From Phreatobacter sp. (GTDB lineage Bacteria > Pseudomonadota > Alphaproteobacteria > Rhizobiales > Phreatobacteraceae): DNA of 64,000 nucleotides. The notes beneath the pieces were generated by a model. That model was given only the letters and a program-made list of their open reading frames with translations, was not told where the DNA came from and did not search any database. Of this stretch, positions 38,246 to 47,018 are shown one piece after another. A program made the translations under genes and the position numbers. Every line of letters begins with the position of its first letter. Positions within the stretch are counted from its first letter, which is position 1. Location of the stretch: positions 124,001-188,000 of the forward strand of contig NZ_JAPZTZ010000017.1 in assembly GCF_027532945.1 (NCBI RefSeq), read 5' to 3'.

Positions 38246-38353
38246 GCATGCGCTCTCCGGGCCGCGAGGATAGACGAAGGCGCGACGAAACGGGAATACG
38301 CAAGCCGGCCTAGGTCTGGCGTCCGTCAGGTGGATGCGGCGGAGGCCGCGGGG

Positions 38354-39049
38354 TCAGATCGCCATGCTCTTGTGGAGCGCGTCGCGGTCCACCTCGCCCT
38401 TCAGCCCCTGCACCACGACGCGGCCGCGCTCCATCACGTAGAAGCGGTCGCCGAGCTCCTCGGCGAAGTCGAGATATTGCTCCACCAGCAGGATGCCGAT
38501 GTCGCCCTTGCGGCGCAGATAGTCGATGGCGCGGCCGATATCCTTGATGATCGAGGGCTGGATGCCTTCGGTCGGCTCGTCCAGCACGATGAGCCGCGGA
38601 CGCGTGACAAGGGCGCGGCCGATGGCGAGCTGCTGCTGCTGGCCGCCGGACAGGTCACCGCCGCGGCGTCCCAGCATGTCTTTCAGCACCGGGAAGAGCG
38701 AGAAGATGTCATCGGGAATGGTGCGGTCGGCGCGCTTCAGCGGCGCGAAACCCGTCTCGAGATTCTCCTTCACCGTCAGCAGCGGGAAGATCTCGCGGCC
38801 CTGCGGCACATAGGCGATGCCGCGCCGCGCCCGCTCGAAGGGCGGCATGCGGGTGATGTCGCGGCCCTCCCACAGGATCTCGCCGCCGGAGATCGGCTGG
38901 TGGCCGATGATGGCGCGCATGAGCGAGGTCTTGCCCACGCCGTTGCGGCCGAGGACGCAGGTGACCTTGCCGGGCTCGACCACGACGGAGACTTCGCGCA
39001 GGGCCTGGGCCGCGCCGTAGTGGAGGTCGACGGATTTGACGTCCAGCAT
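38354..39049 (-). CDS. urtE: Urea ABC transporter ATP-binding protein UrtE
   Basis: Second ATPase of the high-affinity urea importer, 231 residues. Start MLDVKSVDLHYGAAQALREV is typical of UrtE. Walker A is GRNGVGKTSL, signature LSGGQQQQLAIGRAL and Walker B LIVLDEPTEGIQP. Last gene of urtABCDE, 3 nt after urtD. Confidence 0.95.
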   Translation of the reverse strand: MLDVKSVDLHYGAAQALREVSVVVEPGKVTCVLGRNGVGKTSLMRAIIGHQPISGGEILWEGRDITRMPPFERARRGIAYVPQGREIFPLLTVKENLETGFAPLKRADRTIPDDIFSLFPVLKDMLGRRGGDLSGGQQQQLAIGRALVTRPRLIVLDEPTEGIQPSIIKDIGRAIDYLRRKGDIGILLVEQYLDFAEELGDRFYVMERGRVVVQGLKGEVDRDALHKSMAI

Positions 39050-39052
39050 CTC

Positions 39053-39862
39053 TCAGCGCCCCAGATAGACTTCGATGACGCGCTCGTCGGAGCTCACCTG
39101 GTCGAGGCTCCCCTCGGCGAGGACCGAGCCCTCGTGCAGGCAGGTGACCTTCACGCCGAGCTCGCGGATGAAGCCCATGTCGTGCTCGACGACGACGACG
39201 GAATGGGTTTTGGCGATGTCCTTGAGGAGGTCGGCGGTGGCGGCTGTCTCCACGTCGGTCATGCCGGCGGCGGGCTCGTCGACGAGCAGGAGCTTGGGGT
39301 CCTGCGCCAGCAGCATGCCGATCTCCAGCCATTGCTTCTGGCCGTGGGAGAGATCACCGGCCAGGCGCTTGCGGTGGTCGCCGAGGCGGACGATGCCGAG
39401 GATCTCGTCGACGCGGCGGGCGATCTCGGCCGAGCGGCGCTGGAAGAGCGTGCCGAAGACGGTGCGGTCGGCCTTCACCGCCATGTCCACATTGTCCTCG
39501 ACCGTGTGGCTCTCGAAGACGGTCGGCTTCTGGAACTTGCAACCGATGCCGAGATTGGCGATGGCCGTCTCGTCGAGCCGGGTCAGGTCCACCTCGCCGG
39601 CAAAGATGACGTCGCCGGTGTCCGGCTTGGTCTTGCCGGTGATGATGTCCATCATCGTCGTCTTGCCGGCGCCGTTGGGGCCGATGATGGCGCGCATCTC
39701 GCCGGGGGCGATGATGAGCGACAGGTTGTTGATGGCGCGGAAGCCGTCGAAGCTCACTGAGACGCCGTCGAGATAGAGCAGCGACTGGGTGACGATCTGC
39801 GGGCGTTCGATGGCCTTGACGGGCTCGGCGGGCAGCTGGGTGTCCATCGGATCGATCAGCAC
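39053..39862 (-). CDS. urtD: Urea ABC transporter ATP-binding protein UrtD
   Basis: First ATPase of the urea importer, 269 residues. Walker A GPNGAGKTTMM, UrtD-specific IGCKFQKPTVFESHTVEDN, a signature that reads LSHGQKQWLEIGM, and Walker B LLLVDEPAAGMTDVE are present. The GTG at 39862 is preferred because AGGAGG lies 5 nt upstream; an ATG five codons in is an alternative. Confidence 0.95.
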   Translation of the reverse strand: MLIDPMDTQLPAEPVKAIERPQIVTQSLLYLDGVSVSFDGFRAINNLSLIIAPGEMRAIIGPNGAGKTTMMDIITGKTKPDTGDVIFAGEVDLTRLDETAIANLGIGCKFQKPTVFESHTVEDNVDMAVKADRTVFGTLFQRRSAEIARRVDEILGIVRLGDHRKRLAGDLSHGQKQWLEIGMLLAQDPKLLLVDEPAAGMTDVETAATADLLKDIAKTHSVVVVEHDMGFIRELGVKVTCLHEGSVLAEGSLDQVSSDERVIEVYLGR

Positions 39863-39872
39863 CGGGGCCTCC

Positions 39873-41018
39873 TCACTCGGCCGGCTGGCCCACGGCCTTG
39901 CCGGCCGGGGGCTCGCGGGTCTCGCCGCGGCGCTTCCACCAGTCGGTGAAGGTGCCGAGGATGCCTTTGGGCAGGAACAGGGTCACGACGATGAACAGGC
40001 CGCCCAGGGCGAAGAGCCAGCCCTGCGGGAAGGCGCCGGTGAACCAGCTCTTGGCGAAGTTGACGATGCCTGCGCCGAGAGCTGCGCCCACCAGCGTGCC
40101 GCGGCCGCCGACGGCCACCCAGACGATGGTCTCGATGGAATTGGCGGGAGAGAATTCGCTGGGATTGATGATGCCGACCTGCGGCACGTAGAGCGCCCCG
40201 GCAATGCCGGCCATGACGGCGGAGACGGTCCAGACGAAGAGCTTGAAGTGCTCGACGCGGTAGCCAAGGAATCGGGTGCGGGCCTCGGCGTCGCGCACGG
40301 CGATGAGGATCTTGCCGGCCTTGGAGGTGACGATGGCGCGGGCGAGCAGATAGCCGATCATCAGCGCCACGACCGAGAGCGAGAACAGCACCGCGCGGGT
40401 CGTCTGCGACTGGATGTTGAAGCCGAGGATGTCCTTGAAATCGGTCAGGCCGTTATTGCCGCCGAAGCCCATGTCATTGCGGAAGAAGGCGAGCATCAGC
40501 GCATAGGTCAGGGCCTGGGTGATGATCGACAGGTAGACGCCGGTGACGCGGGAGCGGAAGGCGAACCAGCCGAAGACGAAGGCGAGCAGGCCGGGGACGA
40601 GGGCCACCATGAACAAGGCATAGGGGAAGGAGGAGAAGCCCCACCAGGTCAGCGGCAGCTCCTTCCAGTTCAGGAAGACCATGAAATCGGGGAGGATCGG
40701 GTGGGAATAGACGCCGCGCGGGCCGATCTGCCGCATGAGGTACATGCCCATGGCATAGCCGCCGAGGGCGAAGAAGGCGCCGTGGCCGAGCGAGAGGATG
40801 CCGCAATAGCCCCAGACCAGGTCCACCGCGAGGGCGAGCAGGGCATAGGTCATGTACTTGCCCCACAGACTGACCGCCGTGTTGGAAACATGGAACGGCG
40901 AGCCAGGCGGCACCGCGAGGTTGAGGACGGGCACCATCACAGCGGCGAGGGCGAGAAGGACGAGGAAGATCCAGCCGGTGCGGTCGATCTTCTCGAGGAG
41001 GAACCGGGTGAGCATCAT
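39873..41018 (-). CDS. urtC: Urea ABC transporter permease UrtC
   Basis: Membrane subunit of the urea importer, LivM-like, 381 residues. Hallmarks include DLVWGYCGILSLGHGAFFALGGYAMGMYLM and the C-terminal VAVGGRGTLVGAALGAGIVN. Its ATG overlaps the urtB stop by 4 nt, so the two permeases are translated together. Confidence 0.95.
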   Translation of the reverse strand: MMLTRFLLEKIDRTGWIFLVLLALAAVMVPVLNLAVPPGSPFHVSNTAVSLWGKYMTYALLALAVDLVWGYCGILSLGHGAFFALGGYAMGMYLMRQIGPRGVYSHPILPDFMVFLNWKELPLTWWGFSSFPYALFMVALVPGLLAFVFGWFAFRSRVTGVYLSIITQALTYALMLAFFRNDMGFGGNNGLTDFKDILGFNIQSQTTRAVLFSLSVVALMIGYLLARAIVTSKAGKILIAVRDAEARTRFLGYRVEHFKLFVWTVSAVMAGIAGALYVPQVGIINPSEFSPANSIETIVWVAVGGRGTLVGAALGAGIVNFAKSWFTGAFPQGWLFALGGLFIVVTLFLPKGILGTFTDWWKRRGETREPPAGKAVGQPAE

Positions 41019-42628
41019 TCCACCGCCCGGCCCTTGAGGGCGAAGAGGCCCCTCGGACGCTTCTGGATAAACAGGATGATGAAGACGAGCAGCAGGATCT
41101 TGCCGAGCACGGCACCCGCATAGGGTTCGAGCAGCTTGTTGGCGATGCCGAGCGTCATGGCGCCGACCAGCGTGCCCCAGAGGTTCCCCACCCCGCCGAA
41201 GACCACGACCATGAAGCTGTCGATGATGTAGCCCTGGCCGAGGTTGGGCGAGACGTTGTCGATCTGGCTCAAGGCAACGCCCGCGAGCCCGGCGATACCG
41301 GAGCCGAGGCCGAAGGTGAAGGCGTCGACCCAGTTGGTGCGGATGCCCATGGCGCCGGCCATGCGGCGGTTCTGGGTGACGGCGCGGGTCTGCAGGCCGA
41401 AGGGCGTGCGCTTCAGGAAGAGCAGCAGCGCGGCGAAGACCATGGCCGCGAAGATGATGATGGCGAGGCGGTTTGCCGTGATGGCGAGGTGGCCGACCTC
41501 GAAGGAGCCGCTCATCCAGGAGGGCGTCGTCACCTCGCGGTTGGTCGGGCCGAACCAGGAGCGCACGGCCTGTTGCAGCACGAGGCTGACGCCCCAGGTT
41601 GCGAGCAGCGTCTCCAGCGGCCGGCCGTAGAGATGGCGGATGATCAACCGCTCGATGGCGATGCCGATGGCTCCCGCCACCAGGAAGGCCATGGGCAGGG
41701 CGATGAAGAGCGAGACGTCCATGAGGCCGGGCGCCATGGTGCGCAGCACCTGCTGGACGACGAAGGTCGTATAGGCGCCGATCATCACCATCTCGCCGTG
41801 GGCCATGTTGATGACGCCCATGACACCGAAGGTGATGGCAAGGCCGATGGCGGCGAGCAGCAGCACCGAGCCGAGGGACAGGCCGTACCAGACGTTCTGC
41901 ACCGCCTCCCAGACGGCGAGCGTCCGGCGGATGGCCACGGAGGCGCTCTCGGCTGCCTCCCGGACCCGGGGTGGCGCGGTAGCGGGGAGCGAGCCGAGCA
42001 TGCGAAGGGCATCCTGGTCGCCGCGTCGCTGGATCACGCCGATAGCGGTGATGCGATCGGCCTCGTTCGCCTCGGGGCTTGCGACGACGACGGCGGCGCG
42101 CGCCTCCTCCATGAGGATGCGGATGCGGGCGTCGCGCTCCTGGCCGATGGCCTGTTCGAGGGCCGGCAGCGCGGAGGCGTCCCGCGACTTGAACACGGCC
42201 TCGGCGGCGGCGGCGCGGCGGGCCGGGTCGGGGTTCATCAGCGTCAGGGCGCCCATGGCGGCGTCGATGGCGCGGCGCACCGCGTTGTTGAGGCGGACGG
42301 GGCGGGTCGTGCCGGCGTCGGTGACCGGCTCCCCGGTGAGGGCCGAGACGAAGCTGCCGCTCGCCTCACGGATGAAGACGGCGCGATCGGCCTGGCGGTA
42401 GACGAGCCGGTTGTCGCGCAGGGCCTCGATGACCGGGGCGGCGCGGGGCGAGCCGGAGGTCGCGAGGGCGGCGACCGCGCCGGCGATGTCGTTGAAGGTC
42501 TCGGTCGCCATCCGCTGGATCAGCGGGGCAGCGTCCTGCGCCCTGGCGGAGGGCGGGGCGAGAAGAACGACGGTGAGTAGGGCGGCGAGGAGGGCCACGA
42601 GGCCGGGGCGTCGGATCATGTCGCTCAA
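41015..42628 (-). CDS. urtB: Urea ABC transporter permease UrtB
   Basis: Membrane subunit of the urea importer, LivH-like, 537 residues. An N-terminal signal segment (ALLAALLTVVLLAPPSARA) is followed by an Ala-rich helical periplasmic region of about 200 residues, common in proteobacterial UrtB, then the permease proper (VMGVINMAHGEMVMIGAYTTFV and FGGVGNLWGTLVGAM). The TTG at 42628 is favoured because AAGAGG lies 7 nt upstream; the ATG at 42619 is 15-16 nt from that site. A strong hairpin lies between urtA and urtB. Confidence 0.94.
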   Translation of the reverse strand: MSDMIRRPGLVALLAALLTVVLLAPPSARAQDAAPLIQRMATETFNDIAGAVAALATSGSPRAAPVIEALRDNRLVYRQADRAVFIREASGSFVSALTGEPVTDAGTTRPVRLNNAVRRAIDAAMGALTLMNPDPARRAAAAEAVFKSRDASALPALEQAIGQERDARIRILMEEARAAVVVASPEANEADRITAIGVIQRRGDQDALRMLGSLPATAPPRVREAAESASVAIRRTLAVWEAVQNVWYGLSLGSVLLLAAIGLAITFGVMGVINMAHGEMVMIGAYTTFVVQQVLRTMAPGLMDVSLFIALPMAFLVAGAIGIAIERLIIRHLYGRPLETLLATWGVSLVLQQAVRSWFGPTNREVTTPSWMSGSFEVGHLAITANRLAIIIFAAMVFAALLLFLKRTPFGLQTRAVTQNRRMAGAMGIRTNWVDAFTFGLGSGIAGLAGVALSQIDNVSPNLGQGYIIDSFMVVVFGGVGNLWGTLVGAMTLGIANKLLEPYAGAVLGKILLLVFIILFIQKRPRGLFALKGRAVE

Positions 42629-42666
42629 GCTCGGCCCTCTTCAGGAAAGCACTGCCGGGGGAAGGC

Positions 42667-42692
42667 GAGGCGCGCCGCGGGCGGCGCGCCTC
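42667..42692 (-). terminator. Stem-loop between urtA and urtB
   Basis: GAGGCGCGCCGC and GCGGCGCGCCTC are perfect 12-bp arms with almost no spacer, 21 nt after the urtA stop. Without a T-run it is more likely an mRNA-stabilising or attenuating hairpin that keeps UrtA in excess over the membrane genes. Confidence 0.6.
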
Positions 42693-42712
42693 CTGTCGGT
42701 TCGGGGCCGGTG

Positions 42713-44005
42713 TCAGCGCTGGGCGCCGCCGCAGCGACCGGTGCGGACGTTGAAGTTGCCGCAGTTCATCGGCGCGCGATGGTCGGCGATCAGGTCGCGC
42801 GAACCCTCGAGGTGAGGCGACCACTCCTGGGCCACCACGGTGCCAGGCGTCTGCCAGACGGTCTGGATCTGGCCATTGGCCTGGATCTCGCCGATCAGCA
42901 CGGGCTTGGTGATGTGGTGGTTCGGCATCATGGTGGAGATGCCGCCGGTCAGGTTCGGCACGGCGATGCCGATCATGGCGCGGCGCACGGCGGTCGCGTC
43001 GGTGGTGCCGGCGGCCTCGACGGCCTTAACCCACATGGCGAAGCCGATGACGTGGGCCTCCATCGGGTCGTTGGTCACGGCCCGCTCGTTCTTCTTGAAG
43101 GCGCGCCAGCGGGCGATGAAGTCGCGGTTGGCCGGGGTGTCGACGGACTGGAAGTAGTTCCAGGCGGCGAGGTGACCGACCAGCGGACGGGTGTCGATGC
43201 CGGCGAGCTCCTCTTCACCAACCGAGAAGGCGACGACGGGGATGTCGGTGGCCTTGATGCCCTGGTTGCCGAGCTCCTTGTAGAACGGCACGTTGGCGTC
43301 GCCGTTGACGGTGGAGACGACGGCGGTCTTCACGCCGGTCGAGCCGAAGCGCTTGATCGCCGCGACGCGGGTCTGCCAGTCGGCATGGCCGAAGGGCGTG
43401 TAGTTCACCGAGATGTCCTCGGCCTTGACGCCCTTGGAGAGCAGGTAGGCCTCGAGGATGCGGTTGGTGGTGCGCGGGTAGACGTAGTCGGTGCCTTCCA
43501 GCACGAAGCGCTTCACGCCCTCGGCGAGAAGATAGTCGATGGCCGGGATGGCCTGCTGGTTCGGGGCGGCGCCGGTGTAGAAGATGTTCGGGGAGGATTC
43601 CTCACCCTCGTACTGGACGGGGTAGAAGAGGATCGAGTTCAGCTCCTCGAAGACCGGCAGGACCGACTTGCGCGACACCGAGGTCCAGCAGCCGAAGGTC
43701 ACGGCAACCTTCTGCTGGGCGATCAGCTCGCGGGCCTTCTCGGCGAAGAGCGGCCAGTTCGAGGCCGGATCGACGACGACCGCCTCGAGCTTCTTGCCGA
43801 GCACGCCGCCGCGCTTGTTCTGCTCCTCGATGAGCATGAGCATCACGTCCTTCAGCGTGGTCTCGCTGATGGCCATGGTGCCGGAGAGCGAATGCAGGAT
43901 GCCGACCTTGATCGTTTCCTGCGCCTGGGCCGGCGCGGCGAGGGCACCGGCTGCCATGGCGGCGCCGGCGAACATGCCGAGCACTTTGGTTTTGAGGTTC
44001 AACAT
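42713..44005 (-). CDS. urtA: Urea ABC transporter substrate-binding protein UrtA
   Basis: Periplasmic urea receptor, 430 residues. The signal peptide runs to about residue 28 (ends AAPAQAQE). UrtA-specific segments are KVGILHSLSGTMAISETTLKD, FGCWTSVSRKSVLPVFEE and YPVQYEGEESSPNIFYTGAAPNQQ. First gene of urtABCDE and preceded by a sigma-54 promoter about 70 nt upstream, which fits induction under nitrogen limitation. Confidence 0.96.
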   Translation of the reverse strand: MLNLKTKVLGMFAGAAMAAGALAAPAQAQETIKVGILHSLSGTMAISETTLKDVMLMLIEEQNKRGGVLGKKLEAVVVDPASNWPLFAEKARELIAQQKVAVTFGCWTSVSRKSVLPVFEELNSILFYPVQYEGEESSPNIFYTGAAPNQQAIPAIDYLLAEGVKRFVLEGTDYVYPRTTNRILEAYLLSKGVKAEDISVNYTPFGHADWQTRVAAIKRFGSTGVKTAVVSTVNGDANVPFYKELGNQGIKATDIPVVAFSVGEEELAGIDTRPLVGHLAAWNYFQSVDTPANRDFIARWRAFKKNERAVTNDPMEAHVIGFAMWVKAVEAAGTTDATAVRRAMIGIAVPNLTGGISTMMPNHHITKPVLIGEIQANGQIQTVWQTPGTVVAQEWSPHLEGSRDLIADHRAPMNCGNFNVRTGRCGGAQR

Positions 44006-44327
44006 GGATTGTTCCCGTTACGTGTTGCGCCCCGGACTGCGGCAGCCAGATCCTTGCCCGATGGCGTTCCAGTCTTCGCAACGGGCGTGCCAGCACCGGA
44101 TTTTTCTCCCAATCCTTTGACTCCTTGTTTGAATCATCCGCGGCCTGCCGCTGGGGAAGAAAATGCCGCAGTGCGACCAAGCGTCCCGGTATGCAATGCG
44201 CCCAAAAAACAGGCAAACATGGGTGCGCAATGATTGGGCACGTGATCCGTAAAGGTCCTTATGCGCGCGGCACGGGTCCTGCACTTGATGGATCAACCAA
44301 GCCGACCACCCGAGGATCTGTGCGACG
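44006..44327. other. 322-bp divergent intergenic region between urtA and the acyltransferase gene
   Basis: This is the longest gene-free stretch in the window. The urtA-proximal part holds the sigma-54 promoter. Further out is an imperfect inverted repeat (TGCGCCCA near 44197 and TGGGTGCGCA at 44220-44229), which might be an activator site, but its spacing does not match the standard NtrC box. Nothing else was recognised, and I cannot place a promoter for the acyltransferase gene. Confidence 0.6.
44077..44092 (-). promoter_or_regulatory. Sigma-54 promoter upstream of urtA
   Basis: Read on the minus strand the site is TGGCACGCCCGTTGCG. It matches the TGGCACG-N4-TTGC consensus, with the invariant GG and GC separated by the required 10 nt. 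Transcription would begin roughly 60 nt before the urtA ATG. A match this close at the right place is strong evidence for RpoN-dependent, NtrC-type activation. Confidence 0.82.
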
Positions 44328-45512
44328 ATGACACATCCGGCCTCGCTTCCAGCCCTTCTGCCAGCCCGTTTCCGGGCCCTCGACGCCTGGCGCGGCATCT
44401 GCGCGGCGCTGGTCGTGCTGTTCCATGTGCCAGTCCTGCACATCGCCAAGGACTGGCCGGCCTTTGCCAACCTGCAGCTCGGCGTCGACTTCTTCTTCGT
44501 GCTGTCCGGCTTCGTCATCAGCCACGCCTATCAGGAGCGGCTGTCCTCGGCCGACCAGGCGCGGGGTTTCCTCGTCGCCCGCTTCCGCAGGCTTTGGCCG
44601 ATGCATGTGGCGGTGCTCGCCGCCTTTGTCGCGCTGGAATTCGCCAAGCTCGCCTATGCGACCGTCAACCCCGCCTTCGGGGTCGAGGCCGCGCCCTTCT
44701 CGTCCGGACGCTCGCCGCTGGAGATCCTCACCAACCTCACCTTCCTGCAGTCCTTCGGCCTGCATCCCGGCCTCAGCTGGAACGGGCCGGCCTGGAGCAT
44801 CGCGGTGGAGTTCTGGACCTCGGTGGTCTTCCTCGGTGTCGTGCTGTGGTGGCCGGGGGCGAAGCGCGAGACGTTCCTCGCGCTCGCCCTTGGAAGCGCC
44901 GTCGTCCTGGCCATCGTCTCGCCGGCGACGCTCTTCGTCAGTTCCGACTGGGGCTTCATGCGCTGCCTCTTCGGCTTCGCCATCGGCTGCCTCGTCTATG
45001 ACCTGAGGCTGCGCTACGCGCTACCGGCCCGGCTGCTCGGCTGGTTCGAGGCCGCGATCGCTCTTGCCGCCTTCGCCTTTATGGCGCTCGTGCCGATGGG
45101 CCTCCTGCACCTGACCGCTCCGCTGCTCTTCGGTGTGCTCGTCTTCGTCTTCTCCTTCGAGGGCGGACCGATCTCGGCGGCACTGACGACGCGCATCCCC
45201 CAGGCGCTCGGGCGCTGGTCTTTCGCGATCTATATGACCCACGCCTTCCTGTTCCAGATCCTGAGGACCGGCGGCACCTTCCTCGACAGCAAGCTCGGCC
45301 TTGGGCGCATGGTCATGCACCATGGCGACAAGCTGGTCACCATCGGCTCGCCCTGGCAGGGCATCGCGATGCTGGTGGTGATCCCGGCGGTGGTGATTGC
45401 GGTCGGCGCCTTCTTCCACCGCTTCGTCGAGGTACCGTTCTCCGGCAAGGGCCGGCCCGGCGCAGTGAAGCGCGGGGCTCCCGAGCCAGCGCCGGCGGTG
45501 CAGCGGGCCTGA
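44328..45512 (+). CDS. Acyltransferase family membrane protein (OafA/YrhL type)
   Basis: A polytopic acyltransferase 3 protein of 394 residues that would acetylate or otherwise acylate a cell-surface sugar or lipid. It starts with FRALDAWRGICAALVVLFHV, the conserved Arg/His region, then GVDFFFVLSGFVISHAY and the RFRRLWPMHV segment, and continues with about ten spans. The C-terminus lacks an SGNH domain. No polysaccharide genes are near, so the acceptor is unknown. Confidence 0.9.
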   Translation: MTHPASLPALLPARFRALDAWRGICAALVVLFHVPVLHIAKDWPAFANLQLGVDFFFVLSGFVISHAYQERLSSADQARGFLVARFRRLWPMHVAVLAAFVALEFAKLAYATVNPAFGVEAAPFSSGRSPLEILTNLTFLQSFGLHPGLSWNGPAWSIAVEFWTSVVFLGVVLWWPGAKRETFLALALGSAVVLAIVSPATLFVSSDWGFMRCLFGFAIGCLVYDLRLRYALPARLLGWFEAAIALAAFAFMALVPMGLLHLTAPLLFGVLVFVFSFEGGPISAALTTRIPQALGRWSFAIYMTHAFLFQILRTGGTFLDSKLGLGRMVMHHGDKLVTIGSPWQGIAMLVVIPAVVIAVGAFFHRFVEVPFSGKGRPGAVKRGAPEPAPAVQRA

Positions 45513-45579
45513 GGCCCCTTTTCAGCCTTCGTTAACCATGATGACGTCACCTGCTCGGATCAAGCGAGCGGAGGACGTC

Positions 45580-46965
45580 ATGACGAGCCAGGGGGCGGCG
45601 GCCGAAGCTGCGGCACCGCAGCGCCGGTCCTGGGGCGAGGCGGCGGCGGTCTATCTGCGCCGTGACGTGCTCATCGTCCTGTTCCTCGGCTTCTCGGCCG
45701 GCCTTCCCCTTGCGCTGTCGGGCTCGACGCTGCTGGTCTGGATGGCCGAGAGCTCGGTCAATCTCTCCACCATCGGCCTCTTCGCGCTGGTCGGCACGCC
45801 CTACACGATCAAGTTCCTCTGGGCGCCCGTCGTCGATGCGCTCGACATCCCCATCCTCTGTCGTCTCTTCGGTCGCCGTCGCGGCTGGCTGCTGTTCAGC
45901 CAGATCCTGCTGATGGCGGCGATCATCTTCCTCGGCCTGCAGAACCCCGACGTCTCGCCCTTCATGATTGCGGTTGGCGCCGTGCTGGTGGCGGTGGCTT
46001 CGGCCACGCAGGACATCGTCATCGACACCTACCGTGTCGAGAAGCTCGACACCTCCGAACAGGCGGCGGGCGTCGGCTCCTATGTGGCCGCCTACCGGGT
46101 GGGCATGCTCGTCTCCACCGCCGGGGCGCTGTTCATCGTCTCCTTCTTCGAGAAGGTGCAGGGCTTCGACAAGGCCACCGCCTGGACGTTCGGCTACATT
46201 GTCATGGCGGCCTTCGTCCTCGTCGGCATGGTGACGACCCTCGTCGCCCACGAGCCTGAGCGCTCGAAGATCGCCGAGACGGCGCTGAAGGGCACCGACC
46301 AGCTCTCGCGGGTCTGGTCGGCCGCGACAGGCGCCTTCACTGAGTTCCTGACACGCGATGCGGCCCTGGCGATCCTCGCCTTCGTCATCCTCTTCAAGCT
46401 CTGCGACGCCTTCGTCGGCGCCATGACCGGCCCCTTCGTCATCCGCGGCATGGGCTACAGCCGCGAGGAATATGCGGCCATCGTGAAGGGCCTTGGCCTC
46501 GCCGCGACGCTCGCCGGTGGTTTTGCCGGGGGCTTTGTGGCGCGCGGTCTCGACCTTCGGACCAGCATGTGGCTCGCCGCCCTCCTGCAGATGGGCTCCA
46601 ACCTCGTCTTCGCGCTGCAGGCGGTGATGCCGGCGAGCTACGGGATGCTCGCCTTCGTTATCGTCGCCGAGAATTTCACCGGCGCCATCGGCACGGTGAT
46701 CTTCGTCGCCTACCTGTCCTCGCTCTGCCAGTCGCCGCTGCACACGGCGACGCAATATGCGCTGCTCTCCGCCCTCTCGGCGGTGGGGCGGACCTATATC
46801 TCGGCGCCGGCGGGCTTCGTTGCGGCACAGACCGGCTGGTTCTGGTTCTTCGTGCTCTCCGTCTTTACTGCCATCCCGAGCCTCATCCTTCTCTGGTGGC
46901 TGCAGCGGCGCGGGCATTTCGAGGCCCTCGCCAAGCCCGCCGGGCCGCTTGCGGCGGATGACTGA
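45580..46965 (+). CDS. MFS transporter, AmpG-like
   Basis: A 12-span major facilitator protein of 461 residues. The first spans (LIVLFLGFSAGLPLALSGSTLLVWM, and GTPYTIKFLWAPVVDAL before RRRGWLLFSQI) are characteristic of AmpG, the inner-membrane permease returning anhydro-muropeptides from the periplasm for recycling. The ATG at 45580 is chosen for the GGAGG 5 nt upstream. AmpG paralogues occur, so permease identity is likely and exact substrate is inference. Confidence 0.88.
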   Translation: MTSQGAAAEAAAPQRRSWGEAAAVYLRRDVLIVLFLGFSAGLPLALSGSTLLVWMAESSVNLSTIGLFALVGTPYTIKFLWAPVVDALDIPILCRLFGRRRGWLLFSQILLMAAIIFLGLQNPDVSPFMIAVGAVLVAVASATQDIVIDTYRVEKLDTSEQAAGVGSYVAAYRVGMLVSTAGALFIVSFFEKVQGFDKATAWTFGYIVMAAFVLVGMVTTLVAHEPERSKIAETALKGTDQLSRVWSAATGAFTEFLTRDAALAILAFVILFKLCDAFVGAMTGPFVIRGMGYSREEYAAIVKGLGLAATLAGGFAGGFVARGLDLRTSMWLAALLQMGSNLVFALQAVMPASYGMLAFVIVAENFTGAIGTVIFVAYLSSLCQSPLHTATQYALLSALSAVGRTYISAPAGFVAAQTGWFWFFVLSVFTAIPSLILLWWLQRRGHFEALAKPAGPLAADD

Positions 46966-47018
46966 CGGGCCGCCGCAGGCTAGGGAACGCGCGACCTCAC
47001 CGCATCCCGGCCCGCCCA

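Noticed and set aside
36680-39760. Open frame over 1000 codons antisense to the GGT-like gene, urtE and urtD
   Set aside because: Spans three conserved genes on the other strand and has no domain content.
44197-44229. Imperfect TGCGCCCA/TGGGTGCGCA inverted repeat as an NtrC site
   Set aside because: Arms are near the right sequence but the spacing is too wide and one arm has an insertion, so I do not call it an NtrC box.
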